Assembly: GCA_012031225.1 (NCBI GenBank)
Contig: JAAUTZ010000002.1
Location: forward strand, 80,415 to 134,326
Source: Chloroflexaceae bacterium
GTDB lineage: Bacteria; Chloroflexota; Chloroflexia; Chloroflexales; Chloroflexaceae
Length of the DNA: 53,912 nt
Direction of reading: 5' to 3'
Shown here: one piece after another, positions 34,712 to 42,534 of the stretch
Layout: the number at the start of each line of letters is the position of its first letter
Position numbering within the stretch: position 1 is the stretch's first letter
Notes under the pieces: generated by a model
What the model was told of the DNA's origin: nothing
Databases searched by the model: none
Seen by the model: the letters and a program-made list of their open reading frames with translations, nothing else
Position numbers and translations under genes: made by a program

Positions 34712-36838
34712 TCAGCTGACGTGTTCCCAATCGGGCGGATCCAGATTGGCGAGGAACGACGAGGGACTTGTAGCCGAACCGCACACCAGCAACGCGAGCA
34801 TCGCCCGCGAGCAGGCGACGTAGAACAGGCGGCGTTGCTCCTCGACGTGGGCTGCTTGCTCATCTGGCGGGAGCTGGCGCAGATAGAGGGGCATGCGCCC
34901 ATCTGTTAGCCCCAGCACCGCGACAAAGGGAAACTCCAGCCCTTTGGCGGTGTGGTAGGTAATCACCTTGATGCACGCCTGCCCTAGTGTAAAGTTGCGG
35001 CTCTCAAAATAGGTTGCCTCCAAACCGGCGGCAGTGAGTGCAGCAGCAGTCTCTTTAGCAATCTGTTTGGTGGGGCACAACACCGCCCCACTATAGGCTG
35101 CGAGGCGATGCTGGCGAGCAGCGGTGCGGAAGAAGTGCAGCAGGGCGCGGGTCTCGGCGGCGAGGTCGCTACCCTCGCTGAGGAACAGCTGCGGCGGGTT
35201 GCCCTCGCGGAGCGATGGCTCTAGCGGCGGTTCATCCGTGCCATCGTGGGGTAGGATATGCGTACAGGCGGCGATGATCTGGCGTGTATTGCGGTAGTTG
35301 CGGCGCAGGATGGACGTGCGCCCGCGCACATGCAAATCGGCGTGAACCTGCTGCCAGCTAAAGCCGCGCTGATAAATGGACTGGTTCGCGTCGGCGGTGA
35401 GGTAAATGCCTTTCGGATGCTCCACCAGCGACACAAGGAAGCGCAACAATACCGGCGACAGGTCTTGGGCTTCATCAATGATAATGGCATCGTAGGGCTG
35501 AACGGCATGGGTGGTGACATAGTGCAGGGCGTGGCGGTGCTTCTGCTGCCACAGGGCCCAGCCGCGCTGCTGCATCAGCTCGGCCCAGTGTGTGTACACC
35601 TCCCAGAACGCCCGCCGCATCGCTTCCGCAAGCTGGGTGCGCCGCCCCCGCCGCGAGGTGGCGACGTACTCATCGGCACTGCTCACCCCCCAGCCCTCGA
35701 TCACCGTCTTAATCTCATCCAGCAGGTAGGCACTGCCCAACTGCTGCAACTGTTGGCGGCGTTTCTCCGCTAGTGTTCTGCTCCCGCTTAGGGCAGCAGT
35801 GCGGATCGCTTGATCGAGGATCTGTTGGGCATCCACATCGGTGCAGTGCTGTTGGGTGCAGCCATTGCGATCAGCGTAGTAGACACTCAGCCGATCTATC
35901 GTCGAGACTTGTACGCCGAAATCGGCGGGGTCGCCACCGAGCAGATGCTCCAGCAATTGGGCTGAGTATTGCGCCAGTGCATTGGTGTAGGTGGTGAAGA
36001 GGATGCGCTCGAAGCCCTGATTGAGCAGCCAGCGCACGCGATAGAGCGCGACGGTAGATTTGCCTGTGCCGGGACCACCTTTCACCAGCACGGCTCCAGT
36101 CGTAGGCATCTCCGCAAGCTGCTCTTGCTCTGGGTCGAGCCGGAGCAGAAAGCCGTAGAGATCACCCGCCACCCAGCGTTCGAGTTGCTCATCCTGATCG
36201 GTATCAAAGGCAGGCAGGCTAACGAGCTTGGCGATGCCTTTCGGGGGGAACAGGTTATCGAGCAGGCGGGTGACATACTTATGCAGGACGTGCTCCTCAG
36301 CTTCGATCAGTTGATCCTCGTTCTGGATGGTGAGCAAGGCTGGCCAATGCTCTGGCGGGATATGCAGCTGCTCCAGCATCGCGGGGGTGATCGGCTGGGG
36401 GAGCGGGCGGGGTTGTTCTGGTGCGGGAGTGATCGGCTGGGGGAGCGGGCGGGGTTGCTCTGGTGCAGGCGGCTCAATCGTGATGGAGGGCGCGAATGGC
36501 GTGGGCGGTGGTGCGGTTGGCACAAGGTCTTCAAACAGGGCCAGATCGAGCAGCTCGTCGCGCTCCTCGTTGATGTTCTTTTTATAGGCATCGTCACGCT
36601 TACGCACCGACAGCAGGCGCACCATCTGCGTGCCAATCAAGTAGAGGATGCGATAATCGCCGACGCGCAGGCGGTAGACGTTATCATAGCCCTTCAGCAT
36701 CTTGGCTTGGTTGCCCGCGAGGTAGGGATCGAGGCGTAAAACTTCGCGCTTCTTGATGATCGTATGGGCTGCATTGCGGGGGATGCCGAGCAGTTCATTT
36801 AGGAACGTTTCGGTTGCGTCAATTACATAGGTGGTCAT
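34712..36838 (-). CDS. RelE-like domain fused to UvrD/Rep-type helicase
   Basis: 708 aa. Residues 1-90 read as a RelE/ParE toxin fold: KMLKGYDNVYRLRVGDYRI then LYLIGTQMVRLLSVRKRDDAY, with the Arg of DYRILY and the Arg/Tyr of VRKRDDAY at places where active RelE has them. A Pro-rich linker (105-155) with a 14-residue tandem repeat follows. The rest is an SF1 helicase: Walker A GGPGTGKS (254-261), DEAQD (455-459), TADANQSIYQRGFSW, RRNYRNTRQI, TYHTAKGLEFPFVAVLGL and the motif VI FYVACSRA near the C-terminus. It probably binds nucleotide and DNA; the role of the toxin-like part is unknown. ATG 36838 is set by GGAGGAG directly upstream. No antitoxin gene is adjacent. Confidence 0.85.
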   Translation of the reverse strand: MTTYVIDATETFLNELLGIPRNAAHTIIKKREVLRLDPYLAGNQAKMLKGYDNVYRLRVGDYRILYLIGTQMVRLLSVRKRDDAYKKNINEERDELLDLALFEDLVPTAPPPTPFAPSITIEPPAPEQPRPLPQPITPAPEQPRPLPQPITPAMLEQLHIPPEHWPALLTIQNEDQLIEAEEHVLHKYVTRLLDNLFPPKGIAKLVSLPAFDTDQDEQLERWVAGDLYGFLLRLDPEQEQLAEMPTTGAVLVKGGPGTGKSTVALYRVRWLLNQGFERILFTTYTNALAQYSAQLLEHLLGGDPADFGVQVSTIDRLSVYYADRNGCTQQHCTDVDAQQILDQAIRTAALSGSRTLAEKRRQQLQQLGSAYLLDEIKTVIEGWGVSSADEYVATSRRGRRTQLAEAMRRAFWEVYTHWAELMQQRGWALWQQKHRHALHYVTTHAVQPYDAIIIDEAQDLSPVLLRFLVSLVEHPKGIYLTADANQSIYQRGFSWQQVHADLHVRGRTSILRRNYRNTRQIIAACTHILPHDGTDEPPLEPSLREGNPPQLFLSEGSDLAAETRALLHFFRTAARQHRLAAYSGAVLCPTKQIAKETAAALTAAGLEATYFESRNFTLGQACIKVITYHTAKGLEFPFVAVLGLTDGRMPLYLRQLPPDEQAAHVEEQRRLFYVACSRAMLALLVCGSATSPSSFLANLDPPDWEHVS
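36387..36470 (-). repeat. Two-copy 42-bp tandem repeat inside the toxin-helicase gene
   Basis: Period 42 bp, two near-identical units (36387-36428 and 36429-36470). They encode the repeated linker unit PAPEQPRPLPQPIT in the fusion protein. It is in frame, so copy-number change would only alter linker length. Confidence 0.7.
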
Positions 36839-36967
36839 AGCTCCTCCGTGAAATATGCTGTTGCTGCTCATAGGGATTATACGCGAAATTGGCGGCTGTG
36901 AAAATGGAACAGATGTGCCTGCTTCTACCTGCCCTGCACCGATCTGGATCATCTGCCTAAATCGGGC

Positions 36968-36997
36968 TTGACAGAACTTGGATAGATGTGGTATTCT
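36968..36997 (+). promoter_or_regulatory. Strong promoter of the ilv-leu operon
   Basis: A consensus TTGACA (36968-36973), an 18-nt spacer and TATTCT (36992-36997), preceded by TGG so that it also carries an extended -10. The transcript should start near 37004, roughly 345 nt before ilvB, leaving a long structured leader. Confidence 0.75.
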
Positions 36998-37070
36998 CAC
37001 ACAGGAGCGATATGTGAAGGCTTTCGCAATTCGCACAGAATCGGACTGTATTACAATACATGGAATTACT

Positions 37071-37169
37071 ATGTTTGTGTCAATGTTCGTGAGCTTCCTA
37101 AACATTATTCTCGTACTTGTACTCCTCCTTATTGGTTGGAGCAATACGGTTTCGGGAGCAAAACGGTAA
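37071..37169 (+). CDS. Putative ilv leader peptide (attenuator)
   Basis: A 32-codon ORF, MFVSMFVSFLN then IILVLVLLLI, then GWSNTVSGAKR. It holds ten branched-chain codons in a row (Ile-Ile-Leu-Val-Leu-Val-Leu-Leu-Leu-Ile, 37104-37133), which is the hallmark of an attenuation leader for branched-chain amino acid operons. It lies on the transcript between the promoter and an intrinsic terminator (37195-37225). The ribosome site before ATG 37071 is weak (GGA, 6 nt upstream). The frame continues upstream to GTG 37014, which has AGGAG (37003-37007) 6 nt before it and would give 51 codons, but that site is at the very 5' end of the predicted RNA. Which start is used is open; the Ile/Leu/Val run is the same in both. 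Confidence 0.75.
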   Translation: MFVSMFVSFLNIILVLVLLLIGWSNTVSGAKR

Positions 37170-37207
37170 CACGCGCAAGCACAGACTGAGAACGAAAACC
37201 TCCCGAA
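37151..37207 (+). promoter_or_regulatory. Antiterminator pairing in the ilv leader
   Basis: TTCGGGAG (37151-37158, inside the last codons of the leader ORF) is exactly complementary to CTCCCGAA (37200-37207), which is the 5' arm and loop of the terminator. Formation of this 8-bp pair would block the terminator. A ribosome stalled on the Ile/Leu/Val codons would leave 37151-37158 free; one reaching the stop at 37167-37169 would cover it. Confidence 0.65.
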
Positions 37208-37225
37208 CGACACGGGGGGTTTTTT
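37195..37225 (+). terminator. Intrinsic terminator (attenuator) before ilvB
   Basis: AAAACCTCCCG (37195-37205) pairs with CGGGGGGTTTT (37213-37223) over 11 bp with one T/G wobble and a 7-nt loop, then TTTTTT overlaps its end. It lies in the leader, upstream of ilvB, and is the expected conditional terminator. Confidence 0.8.
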
Positions 37226-37275
37226 AGTGCCCACCACCGCAAGGTGTTATCCGCCCTATTGGAGTAGCGCACAGA

Positions 37276-37320
37276 GCTGTCAAGGCTGTCAAGGCTGTCA
37301 AGGCTGTCAAAACTGTCAAT
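37276..37320 (+). repeat. Five-unit 9-bp tandem repeat in the ilvB leader
   Basis: GCTGTCAAG three times, then GCTGTCAAA and ACTGTCAAT, in tandem (37276-37320), between the terminator and the ilvB ribosome site. Read on the other strand each unit contains TTGACA or a near copy. It may be a slippage-prone repeat or a protein-binding array. Confidence 0.8.
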
Positions 37321-37349
37321 CGGCAACCAGTATGTATCAGGAGGTTCAA

Positions 37350-39077
37350 ATGTCCGATAAGATGACTGGCGCACACATCATGTGTGAAGCCCTTGTGCGA
37401 GAAGGGGTCGAAGTGATCTTCGGCATTCCCGGCGGGGCCATTATGCCCTTCTACTATGCGATGTATGAGTACCGCGACAAGTTCCGCCACATTCTCTGCC
37501 GCCACGAGCAAGGAGCCGGACACGCCGCCGAAGGCTATGCCCGGACTACAGGGCGGATTGGGGTGTGTGTGGCGACGAGCGGGCCCGGTGCCACCAACCT
37601 TGTCACCCCGATTGCCGACGCGTGGATGGACAGCACGCCGCTGGTCGCCATTACGGGGCAGGTATCGAGTCTGGTTGTGGGTAAGGATGCCTTTCAAGAG
37701 ACGGACATCACCGGTATTACCATGCCGATCACCAAGCACAACTATCTCGTCAAGCGCATTGAGGACATCCCCTACGCGATCAAAGAAGCCTTCTTCCTTG
37801 CCAACACGGGCCGTCCGGGGCCGGTCTTGGTAGATATTACCAAAGATGCCCAGCAAGCCCGCGCCGTGCCGAATTGGAACATCAAGCTCGCCCTACCCGG
37901 CTACAAGCCGACAACGCAAGGCAACCGCAAGCAGATTCGGGCGGCAGTCGAGCTGCTCACGGCAGCGCAGAAGCCCCTGATTATGGCGGGCAATGGCGTG
38001 ATTATGGCGGGTGCAACGGAAGAGCTACGGGCGTTTGCCGAGCGCACCGGGATCCCCGTGATCACCACACTGCACGGCTTGGGGGCGTTCCCCGAAGATC
38101 ACCCGCTCAGCATTGGCATGCCCGGCATGCACGGCTGGGTGCATGTCAACCGGGCGATCCAAGAGTGCGACGTGCTGTTCAACATCGGTGGGCGTTTCGA
38201 TGACCGCGTGACGGGCAAAGCGAGCACCTTTGCACCCAATGCGCGGGTGATCCACGTAGACATTGACCCCTCTGAAATTGGCAAGAACGTGCGTACCGAA
38301 GTGCCTATCGTGGGCGATGCCAAAGTGGTGTTGCAGGCTCTGATCGAGGAGATGCCGACCCGCGTAGCCACCGAATGGATGCAGCATATCCGCCAGTTGC
38401 AGGCTACCCACCAGCCCAAGCAGCAATACCTGAACCGCCCAGATACGAACCAGTTGCTACCGCATGATGTTTATGCCGCACTGAACCGTACCCTCAATGA
38501 GCGGGGGAACTACCGCGTGATTACCGACGTAGGCCAGCACCAGATGTGGGCCGCCCAATTGATTGACTGGAGCCGCCCGCGCACCCACATCACCAGCGGC
38601 GGATCGGGCACGATGGGCTTCTCGGTGCCTGCCGCACTCGGCGCGGCGATTGCCTACCCAGATGAAACAATTTGGGTGATCTGTGGCGATGGTGGTTTCC
38701 AGATGACCAACCAAGAACTGGCAACGATTGTGCAGGAGGGCATCACCAACATCAAGATTGCGATCATCAACAACGGCTATCTGGGCATGGTGCGCCAGTG
38801 GCAAGAGCTGTTCGAGGATCGCCGCTACAGCCACACCCTGCTTAGTGGGCCAGATTTCGCGCGCCTTGCTCAAGCCTATGGCGTGTGCGGGTTGACGGTT
38901 GAAACCATTGACGGCGTTGAGGCTGCTATCGAAGCCGCCTACAACCACAACGGCACGGTGGTGATTGATTTCCGGGTGGAGCGTGAAGTGAATGTGTTCC
39001 CGATGGTGCCGCAGGGCAAGAGCATCGGCGACATGATTGAGCAGCAGCCAACCGAAGAAGCGAACCCAACGGCGTAG
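37350..39077 (+). CDS. ilvB: Acetolactate synthase, large subunit
   Basis: 575 aa, full length. It joins two pyruvates to acetolactate (or pyruvate and 2-ketobutyrate to acetohydroxybutyrate) with ThDP, the first common step to valine/leucine and isoleucine. Signatures are the catalytic Glu in CRHEQGAGHAAEGYAR, the SGPGATNLVTPIADA loop, and the ThDP/Mg site GDGGFQMTNQELAT with NNGYLGMVRQWQE. I start at ATG 37350 because AGGAGG (37339-37344) lies 5 nt upstream; a longer reading would run through the tandem repeat. It is followed by its small subunit ilvN. Confidence 0.95.
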   Translation: MSDKMTGAHIMCEALVREGVEVIFGIPGGAIMPFYYAMYEYRDKFRHILCRHEQGAGHAAEGYARTTGRIGVCVATSGPGATNLVTPIADAWMDSTPLVAITGQVSSLVVGKDAFQETDITGITMPITKHNYLVKRIEDIPYAIKEAFFLANTGRPGPVLVDITKDAQQARAVPNWNIKLALPGYKPTTQGNRKQIRAAVELLTAAQKPLIMAGNGVIMAGATEELRAFAERTGIPVITTLHGLGAFPEDHPLSIGMPGMHGWVHVNRAIQECDVLFNIGGRFDDRVTGKASTFAPNARVIHVDIDPSEIGKNVRTEVPIVGDAKVVLQALIEEMPTRVATEWMQHIRQLQATHQPKQQYLNRPDTNQLLPHDVYAALNRTLNERGNYRVITDVGQHQMWAAQLIDWSRPRTHITSGGSGTMGFSVPAALGAAIAYPDETIWVICGDGGFQMTNQELATIVQEGITNIKIAIINNGYLGMVRQWQELFEDRRYSHTLLSGPDFARLAQAYGVCGLTVETIDGVEAAIEAAYNHNGTVVIDFRVEREVNVFPMVPQGKSIGDMIEQQPTEEANPTA

Positions 39078-39130
39078 GCGGCCCAAGCCACAATCGAATT
39101 GCATAACCTGATATGAATGGGAGAACCTCT

Positions 39131-39673
39131 GTGAAGAAACATACACTGGTGGCACTGATGCAGGATCGTCCGGGTGTGCTGACCCGTGCGGTGAGCTTGT
39201 TCCGGCGACGCGGCTTCAACATCGAGAGCCTGACAGTTGGGCATAGCGAAACGCCCGGCGTAAGCCGCATGACGTTGGTGGTTGAGTCAGAAGCGGTTGA
39301 GCAAGTCGTCAAGCAACTGTACCGCTTGGTGGAAGTGCTGAAGGTCAGCGATGTCACTGATGATCCGGCCGTCGAGCGCGAGATGGCCCTCGTCAAGGTG
39401 CATTGCACCAACACCAACCGCTCGGAGATCGTGACGTTGACGCAGCTGTTTGATGCTAAAATTGTGGATGTGGCGAGCACCTCGATCATCGTTGAGATGA
39501 CTGGCTCGCCCAACAAGGTGCAGAACTTTGTGGATGTCATCCGCCCATTTGGGATTAAAGAGATGATGCGGACAGGGCGCGTGGCGATGGTGCGTGGCGC
39601 ACGCACGCATCAAGGTTCTGACTATGTGGGCGTAGAAGAAAATGGGCACGTTGCCGCACCAACGTGGAATTAA
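39131..39673 (+). CDS. ilvN: Acetolactate synthase, small (regulatory) subunit
   Basis: 180 aa, full length for the two-domain type. An N-terminal ACT domain (about 1-75; ALMQDRPGVLTRAVSLFRRRGFN then IESLTVG) binds valine for feedback control, and a C-terminal ferredoxin-like ALS_ss domain (about 80-160) follows. Start GTG 39131 lies 8 nt after GGGAG; the ATG at 39113 lies upstream of that site. It follows ilvB at 53 nt and precedes ilvC at 22 nt. Confidence 0.92.
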   Translation: MKKHTLVALMQDRPGVLTRAVSLFRRRGFNIESLTVGHSETPGVSRMTLVVESEAVEQVVKQLYRLVEVLKVSDVTDDPAVEREMALVKVHCTNTNRSEIVTLTQLFDAKIVDVASTSIIVEMTGSPNKVQNFVDVIRPFGIKEMMRTGRVAMVRGARTHQGSDYVGVEENGHVAAPTWN

Positions 39674-39695
39674 GTAAGGAGTAGACATACACGCT

Positions 39696-40721
39696 ATGGC
39701 AGCAGAAGTATTGTACGATAAGCAAGCCGATCTTGAGCGGCTGAAACACAAACCGATTGCGATTATTGGTTTTGGCAGTCAGGGCCATGCCCACGCGATG
39801 AATTTGCAAGACAGTGGACTTGATGTGCGTGTGGGTTTATATGCGGATAGTAAGAGTCGCGCCAAAGCCGAAGCCGCCGGCTTGACTGTGCGTACCGTCA
39901 GTGAGGCGGTCAAAGAGGCGCAGGTGGTGATGATCTTGACCCCTGACATTGGGCAGGCGGATGTGTACCGCGATGAGATCGCGCCATATATGGAGCCGGG
40001 TAAAACGCTGATGTTTGCACACGGTTTCAACATCCGCTTTGGGCAGATCGTGCCGGACAAGAGCATTGACGTAAGCATGATCGCGCCAAAAGGGCCCGGC
40101 CACCGTCTACGCGAGGTGTACGTCAATGGTGGTGGCATTCCCGCCCTGATTGCCGTGGAGCAAGATGCAACGGGTGGGGCTTTCGAGGATGCAATGGCCT
40201 ATGCGAAAGGGCTGGGCTGCACCCGGGCTGGGGTACTCCGCACCACGTTTGCCGAAGAGACCGAGACCGACCTGTTCGGGGAGCAGGCGGTGCTGTGTGG
40301 CGGCGTGAGTGAGTTGATCAAACTTGGCTACGAAACGCTGCTCCAAGCGGGCTACCAGCCCGAAGTTGCCTACTTCGAGTGTCTGCACGAAGTTAAGCTG
40401 ATTGTAGACCTGCTGTATCAAGGTGGGCTGAACTACATGAACTACTCGGTGAGTGATACCGCCGAGTTTGGCGGCTACACCTCAGGCCCGAAGGTGGTGG
40501 GTGAGGAATCGCGCAAAGCCATGCAGCAGGTGCTGGCTGATATTCAGAGTGGCGCATTTGCCGAAGAGTGGATTGATGAGAACCATCAAGGCCGCGCCAA
40601 CTTCTACCGCCTGCGCCGTGAGAACAGCGAGCATCCGGTGGAGATCGTCGGGCGTGAGCTGCGCCGCATGATGCCGTTTGTCAACCCACGTGAGGTAACG
40701 CCGGGCAGTGGCGGAGCCTAA
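39696..40721 (+). CDS. ilvC: Ketol-acid reductoisomerase, class I
   Basis: 341 aa. It isomerises and reduces acetolactate with NAD(P)H. The N-terminal dinucleotide fold reads [18 protein letters not shown], the specificity loop [14 protein letters not shown] follows, and [15 protein letters not shown] is present, as are the metal-binding [12 protein letters not shown] and [13 protein letters not shown]. Its length places it in the short class I. It sits in the operon after ilvN. AAGGAG is upstream of the ATG at longer spacing than usual. Confidence 0.95.
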   Translation: MAAEVLYDKQADLERLKHKPIAIIGFGSQGHAHAMNLQDSGLDVRVGLYADSKSRAKAEAAGLTVRTVSEAVKEAQVVMILTPDIGQADVYRDEIAPYMEPGKTLMFAHGFNIRFGQIVPDKSIDVSMIAPKGPGHRLREVYVNGGGIPALIAVEQDATGGAFEDAMAYAKGLGCTRAGVLRTTFAEETETDLFGEQAVLCGGVSELIKLGYETLLQAGYQPEVAYFECLHEVKLIVDLLYQGGLNYMNYSVSDTAEFGGYTSGPKVVGEESRKAMQQVLADIQSGAFAEEWIDENHQGRANFYRLRRENSEHPVEIVGRELRRMMPFVNPREVTPGSGGA

Positions 40722-40732
40722 GCATACCGAGG

Positions 40733-40762
40733 GGATGGGGCTACACTGGCGTAGCCCCATCC
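40733..40762 (+). terminator. Strong hairpin between ilvC and leuA
   Basis: GGATGGGGCTAC (40733-40744) and GTAGCCCCATCC (40751-40762) form a perfect 12-bp stem with a 6-nt loop, followed by only GTTTGG. The poor T run makes partial termination or a processing site as likely as full termination. Confidence 0.55.
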
Positions 40763-40811
40763 GTTTGGATGGCGGCGGCGCATGCCCGAACAACGCAAGG
40801 AGGAACGACGC

Positions 40812-42530
40812 ATGAGTGAAGACCGTGTACGCATTTTTGATACGACGCTGCGCGATGGTGAGCAAGCCCCCGGCTGCACCATGACGCTGGATGAGAAGCT
40901 CGAAGTGGCCCGCCAGCTGGCCCGCCTGAAGGTTGATATTATCGAGGCGGGCTTTCCGGCGGCATCGCCCGGCGACTGGGCGGCGGTCTATCAGATCGCG
41001 CAGGAGATCGGCACGCCCGATGGCCCCACGATTGCGGCTCTGGCTCGCGCCAACCGCGATGATATTGAGAAGGCGTGGACAGCTATTCAGCCCGCCGCCA
41101 AGAAACGCATTCATACGTTTATCTCTAGTTCCGATATTCATATTGAGCATCAACTGCGTTCCAACCGGGAAGAGGTGCTGGATAAGGTGCAGGAGATGGT
41201 GCGCTTTGCCCGTTCGTTGTGCGATGATATTGAGTTCTCGCCGATGGATGCCACCCGCTCCGATCCGGCGTTTATGTACCAGATGTTGGGCATTGCAATC
41301 GCCGAAGGGGCGACCACGCTGAACATCCCCGATACGGTGGGCTATGCCACGCCCGAAGAGTACGGCAAGCTGATTGCGGGCATTCGGACGCAGGTGCCCG
41401 GCGCAGATCGGGTGACCATCTCGACCCACTGCCACGACGATCTCGGCATGGCTGTAGCCAATAGCCTTGCCGGTGTGCTGCATGGCGCACGCCAGATTGA
41501 GTGTACGATCAATGGCATCGGTGAGCGGGCGGGCAATGCCTCGCTCGAAGAGGTGGTGATGACGCTGCACACCCGCGCCAACTTCTATGGCGTGGAGTCG
41601 CAGATTGTGACCCGTGAACTTGCCCGCGCCAGCCGGCTGGTCAGCAGCTTTACCGGCATTCCCGTGCCGCCCAACAAGGCCATTGTCGGTGCAAACGCCT
41701 TCGCCCACGAGTCCGGCATCCACCAAGATGGCGTGCTGAAGCATCGCCAGACGTATGAGATTATGAGTGCCGAGACGGTTGGGCTAGAGAGCAACCGGTT
41801 GGTGCTGGGTAAGCACAGCGGGCGACACGCCTTCCGGCGCCACCTTGAGAGCATGGGCTACCATCTCAATGATGACGACTTCCAGCAAGTGTTCACCCGC
41901 TTCAAAGAGCTGTGTGATCGCAAGAAGGTGGTGGATGACCGCGACCTTGAGGTGCTGGTGACGGGCGAAACGCAGCGCACCCCAGAGATCTTCCGCATGG
42001 AGCATATCCAAGTGACGGCGGGCACCGGACTGATTCCGGTGGCATCGGTGCGCCTGATCGGCCCCGATGAGCAAATCCACACCACGAGCGCACACGGCAC
42101 AGGTCCGGTGGATGCTGTCTACAAGGCGATCAATGTGATTGTGCAACGCCCCAACGAGCTGGTTGAGTTTATGATTAACGCTGTCACGGAAGGGCTAGAT
42201 GCGGTTGCCGAAGTATCGGTGCAGATCCGCGAGCAGGAGCCGAACGAGAACGGCGGCAGACACGGGCCCGCCCCACAGACCGGGCGGGTTAGTTCGCAGT
42301 ATGCCCTGCACGGCGCACAGCGACCCCACATCTACAGTGGCTACGGGGTGAATACGGACATCATCGTGGCTGCTGCGGAAGCCTATCTAGGTGCGCTGAA
42401 CAAGCTGCTCGCCGCCGATCAGCAGCGCATTGCGGCGGAAACAGTAGCGTATGCCGCGGGCTACAACCGCGCCGCGCCGACCTATGCGGTAGACCTTTTC
42501 GGCACGAATGCCGTACAGTCACAGGATTAG
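40812..42530 (+). CDS. leuA: 2-Isopropylmalate synthase
   Basis: 572 aa. It condenses 2-ketoisovalerate with acetyl-CoA, the first leucine-specific step. FDTTLRDGEQAPGCTM and STHCHDDLGMAVANS (metal site) are canonical, as is NGIGERAGNASLEEVV. A C-terminal LeuA regulatory domain (about 395-480, TAGTGLIPVASVRLIGPDE) should bind leucine. Start ATG 40812 follows AAGGAGG; the longer reading from 40782 has no better support. Confidence 0.93.
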   Translation: MSEDRVRIFDTTLRDGEQAPGCTMTLDEKLEVARQLARLKVDIIEAGFPAASPGDWAAVYQIAQEIGTPDGPTIAALARANRDDIEKAWTAIQPAAKKRIHTFISSSDIHIEHQLRSNREEVLDKVQEMVRFARSLCDDIEFSPMDATRSDPAFMYQMLGIAIAEGATTLNIPDTVGYATPEEYGKLIAGIRTQVPGADRVTISTHCHDDLGMAVANSLAGVLHGARQIECTINGIGERAGNASLEEVVMTLHTRANFYGVESQIVTRELARASRLVSSFTGIPVPPNKAIVGANAFAHESGIHQDGVLKHRQTYEIMSAETVGLESNRLVLGKHSGRHAFRRHLESMGYHLNDDDFQQVFTRFKELCDRKKVVDDRDLEVLVTGETQRTPEIFRMEHIQVTAGTGLIPVASVRLIGPDEQIHTTSAHGTGPVDAVYKAINVIVQRPNELVEFMINAVTEGLDAVAEVSVQIREQEPNENGGRHGPAPQTGRVSSQYALHGAQRPHIYSGYGVNTDIIVAAAEAYLGALNKLLAADQQRIAAETVAYAAGYNRAAPTYAVDLFGTNAVQSQD

Positions 42531-42534
42531 CCGC

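Larger units (their letters stand above)
36839..37349. other. Intergenic and ilvB leader region (about 510 bases)
   Basis: Part of the gap between the divergent toxin-helicase gene and ilvB. The ilv promoter is at 36968-36997, the leader peptide ORF at 37071-37169, the attenuator at 37195-37225 and the tandem repeat at 37276-37320. 36839-36967 holds nothing I could identify, including no antitoxin ORF. Confidence 0.7.

Noticed and set aside
36978-37070. The longest reading of the ilv leader frame, starting before 37014
   Set aside because: It would begin inside the promoter (36968-36997), upstream of the predicted transcript start, so it cannot be translated as such.
37000-37230. A T-box riboswitch as the control of ilvB
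   Set aside because: I saw no specifier stem or T-box sequence (TGGnACCGCG-like) before the terminator; a leader peptide with a branched-chain run explains the region better.
37276-37320. The 9-bp repeats as a CRISPR array
   Set aside because: Units are contiguous with no spacers and are far too short.
37227-37349. Longer ilvB protein starting at 37227
   Set aside because: It would translate the tandem repeat into a Cys/Gln-rich extension unlike any acetolactate synthase, while ATG 37350 has a strong ribosome site.
40482-41744. A 420-codon open frame on the minus strand across ilvC and leuA
   Set aside because: It is antisense to two well-supported genes, shows no family motif or ribosome site, and long antisense frames are expected in GC-rich DNA with this codon bias.
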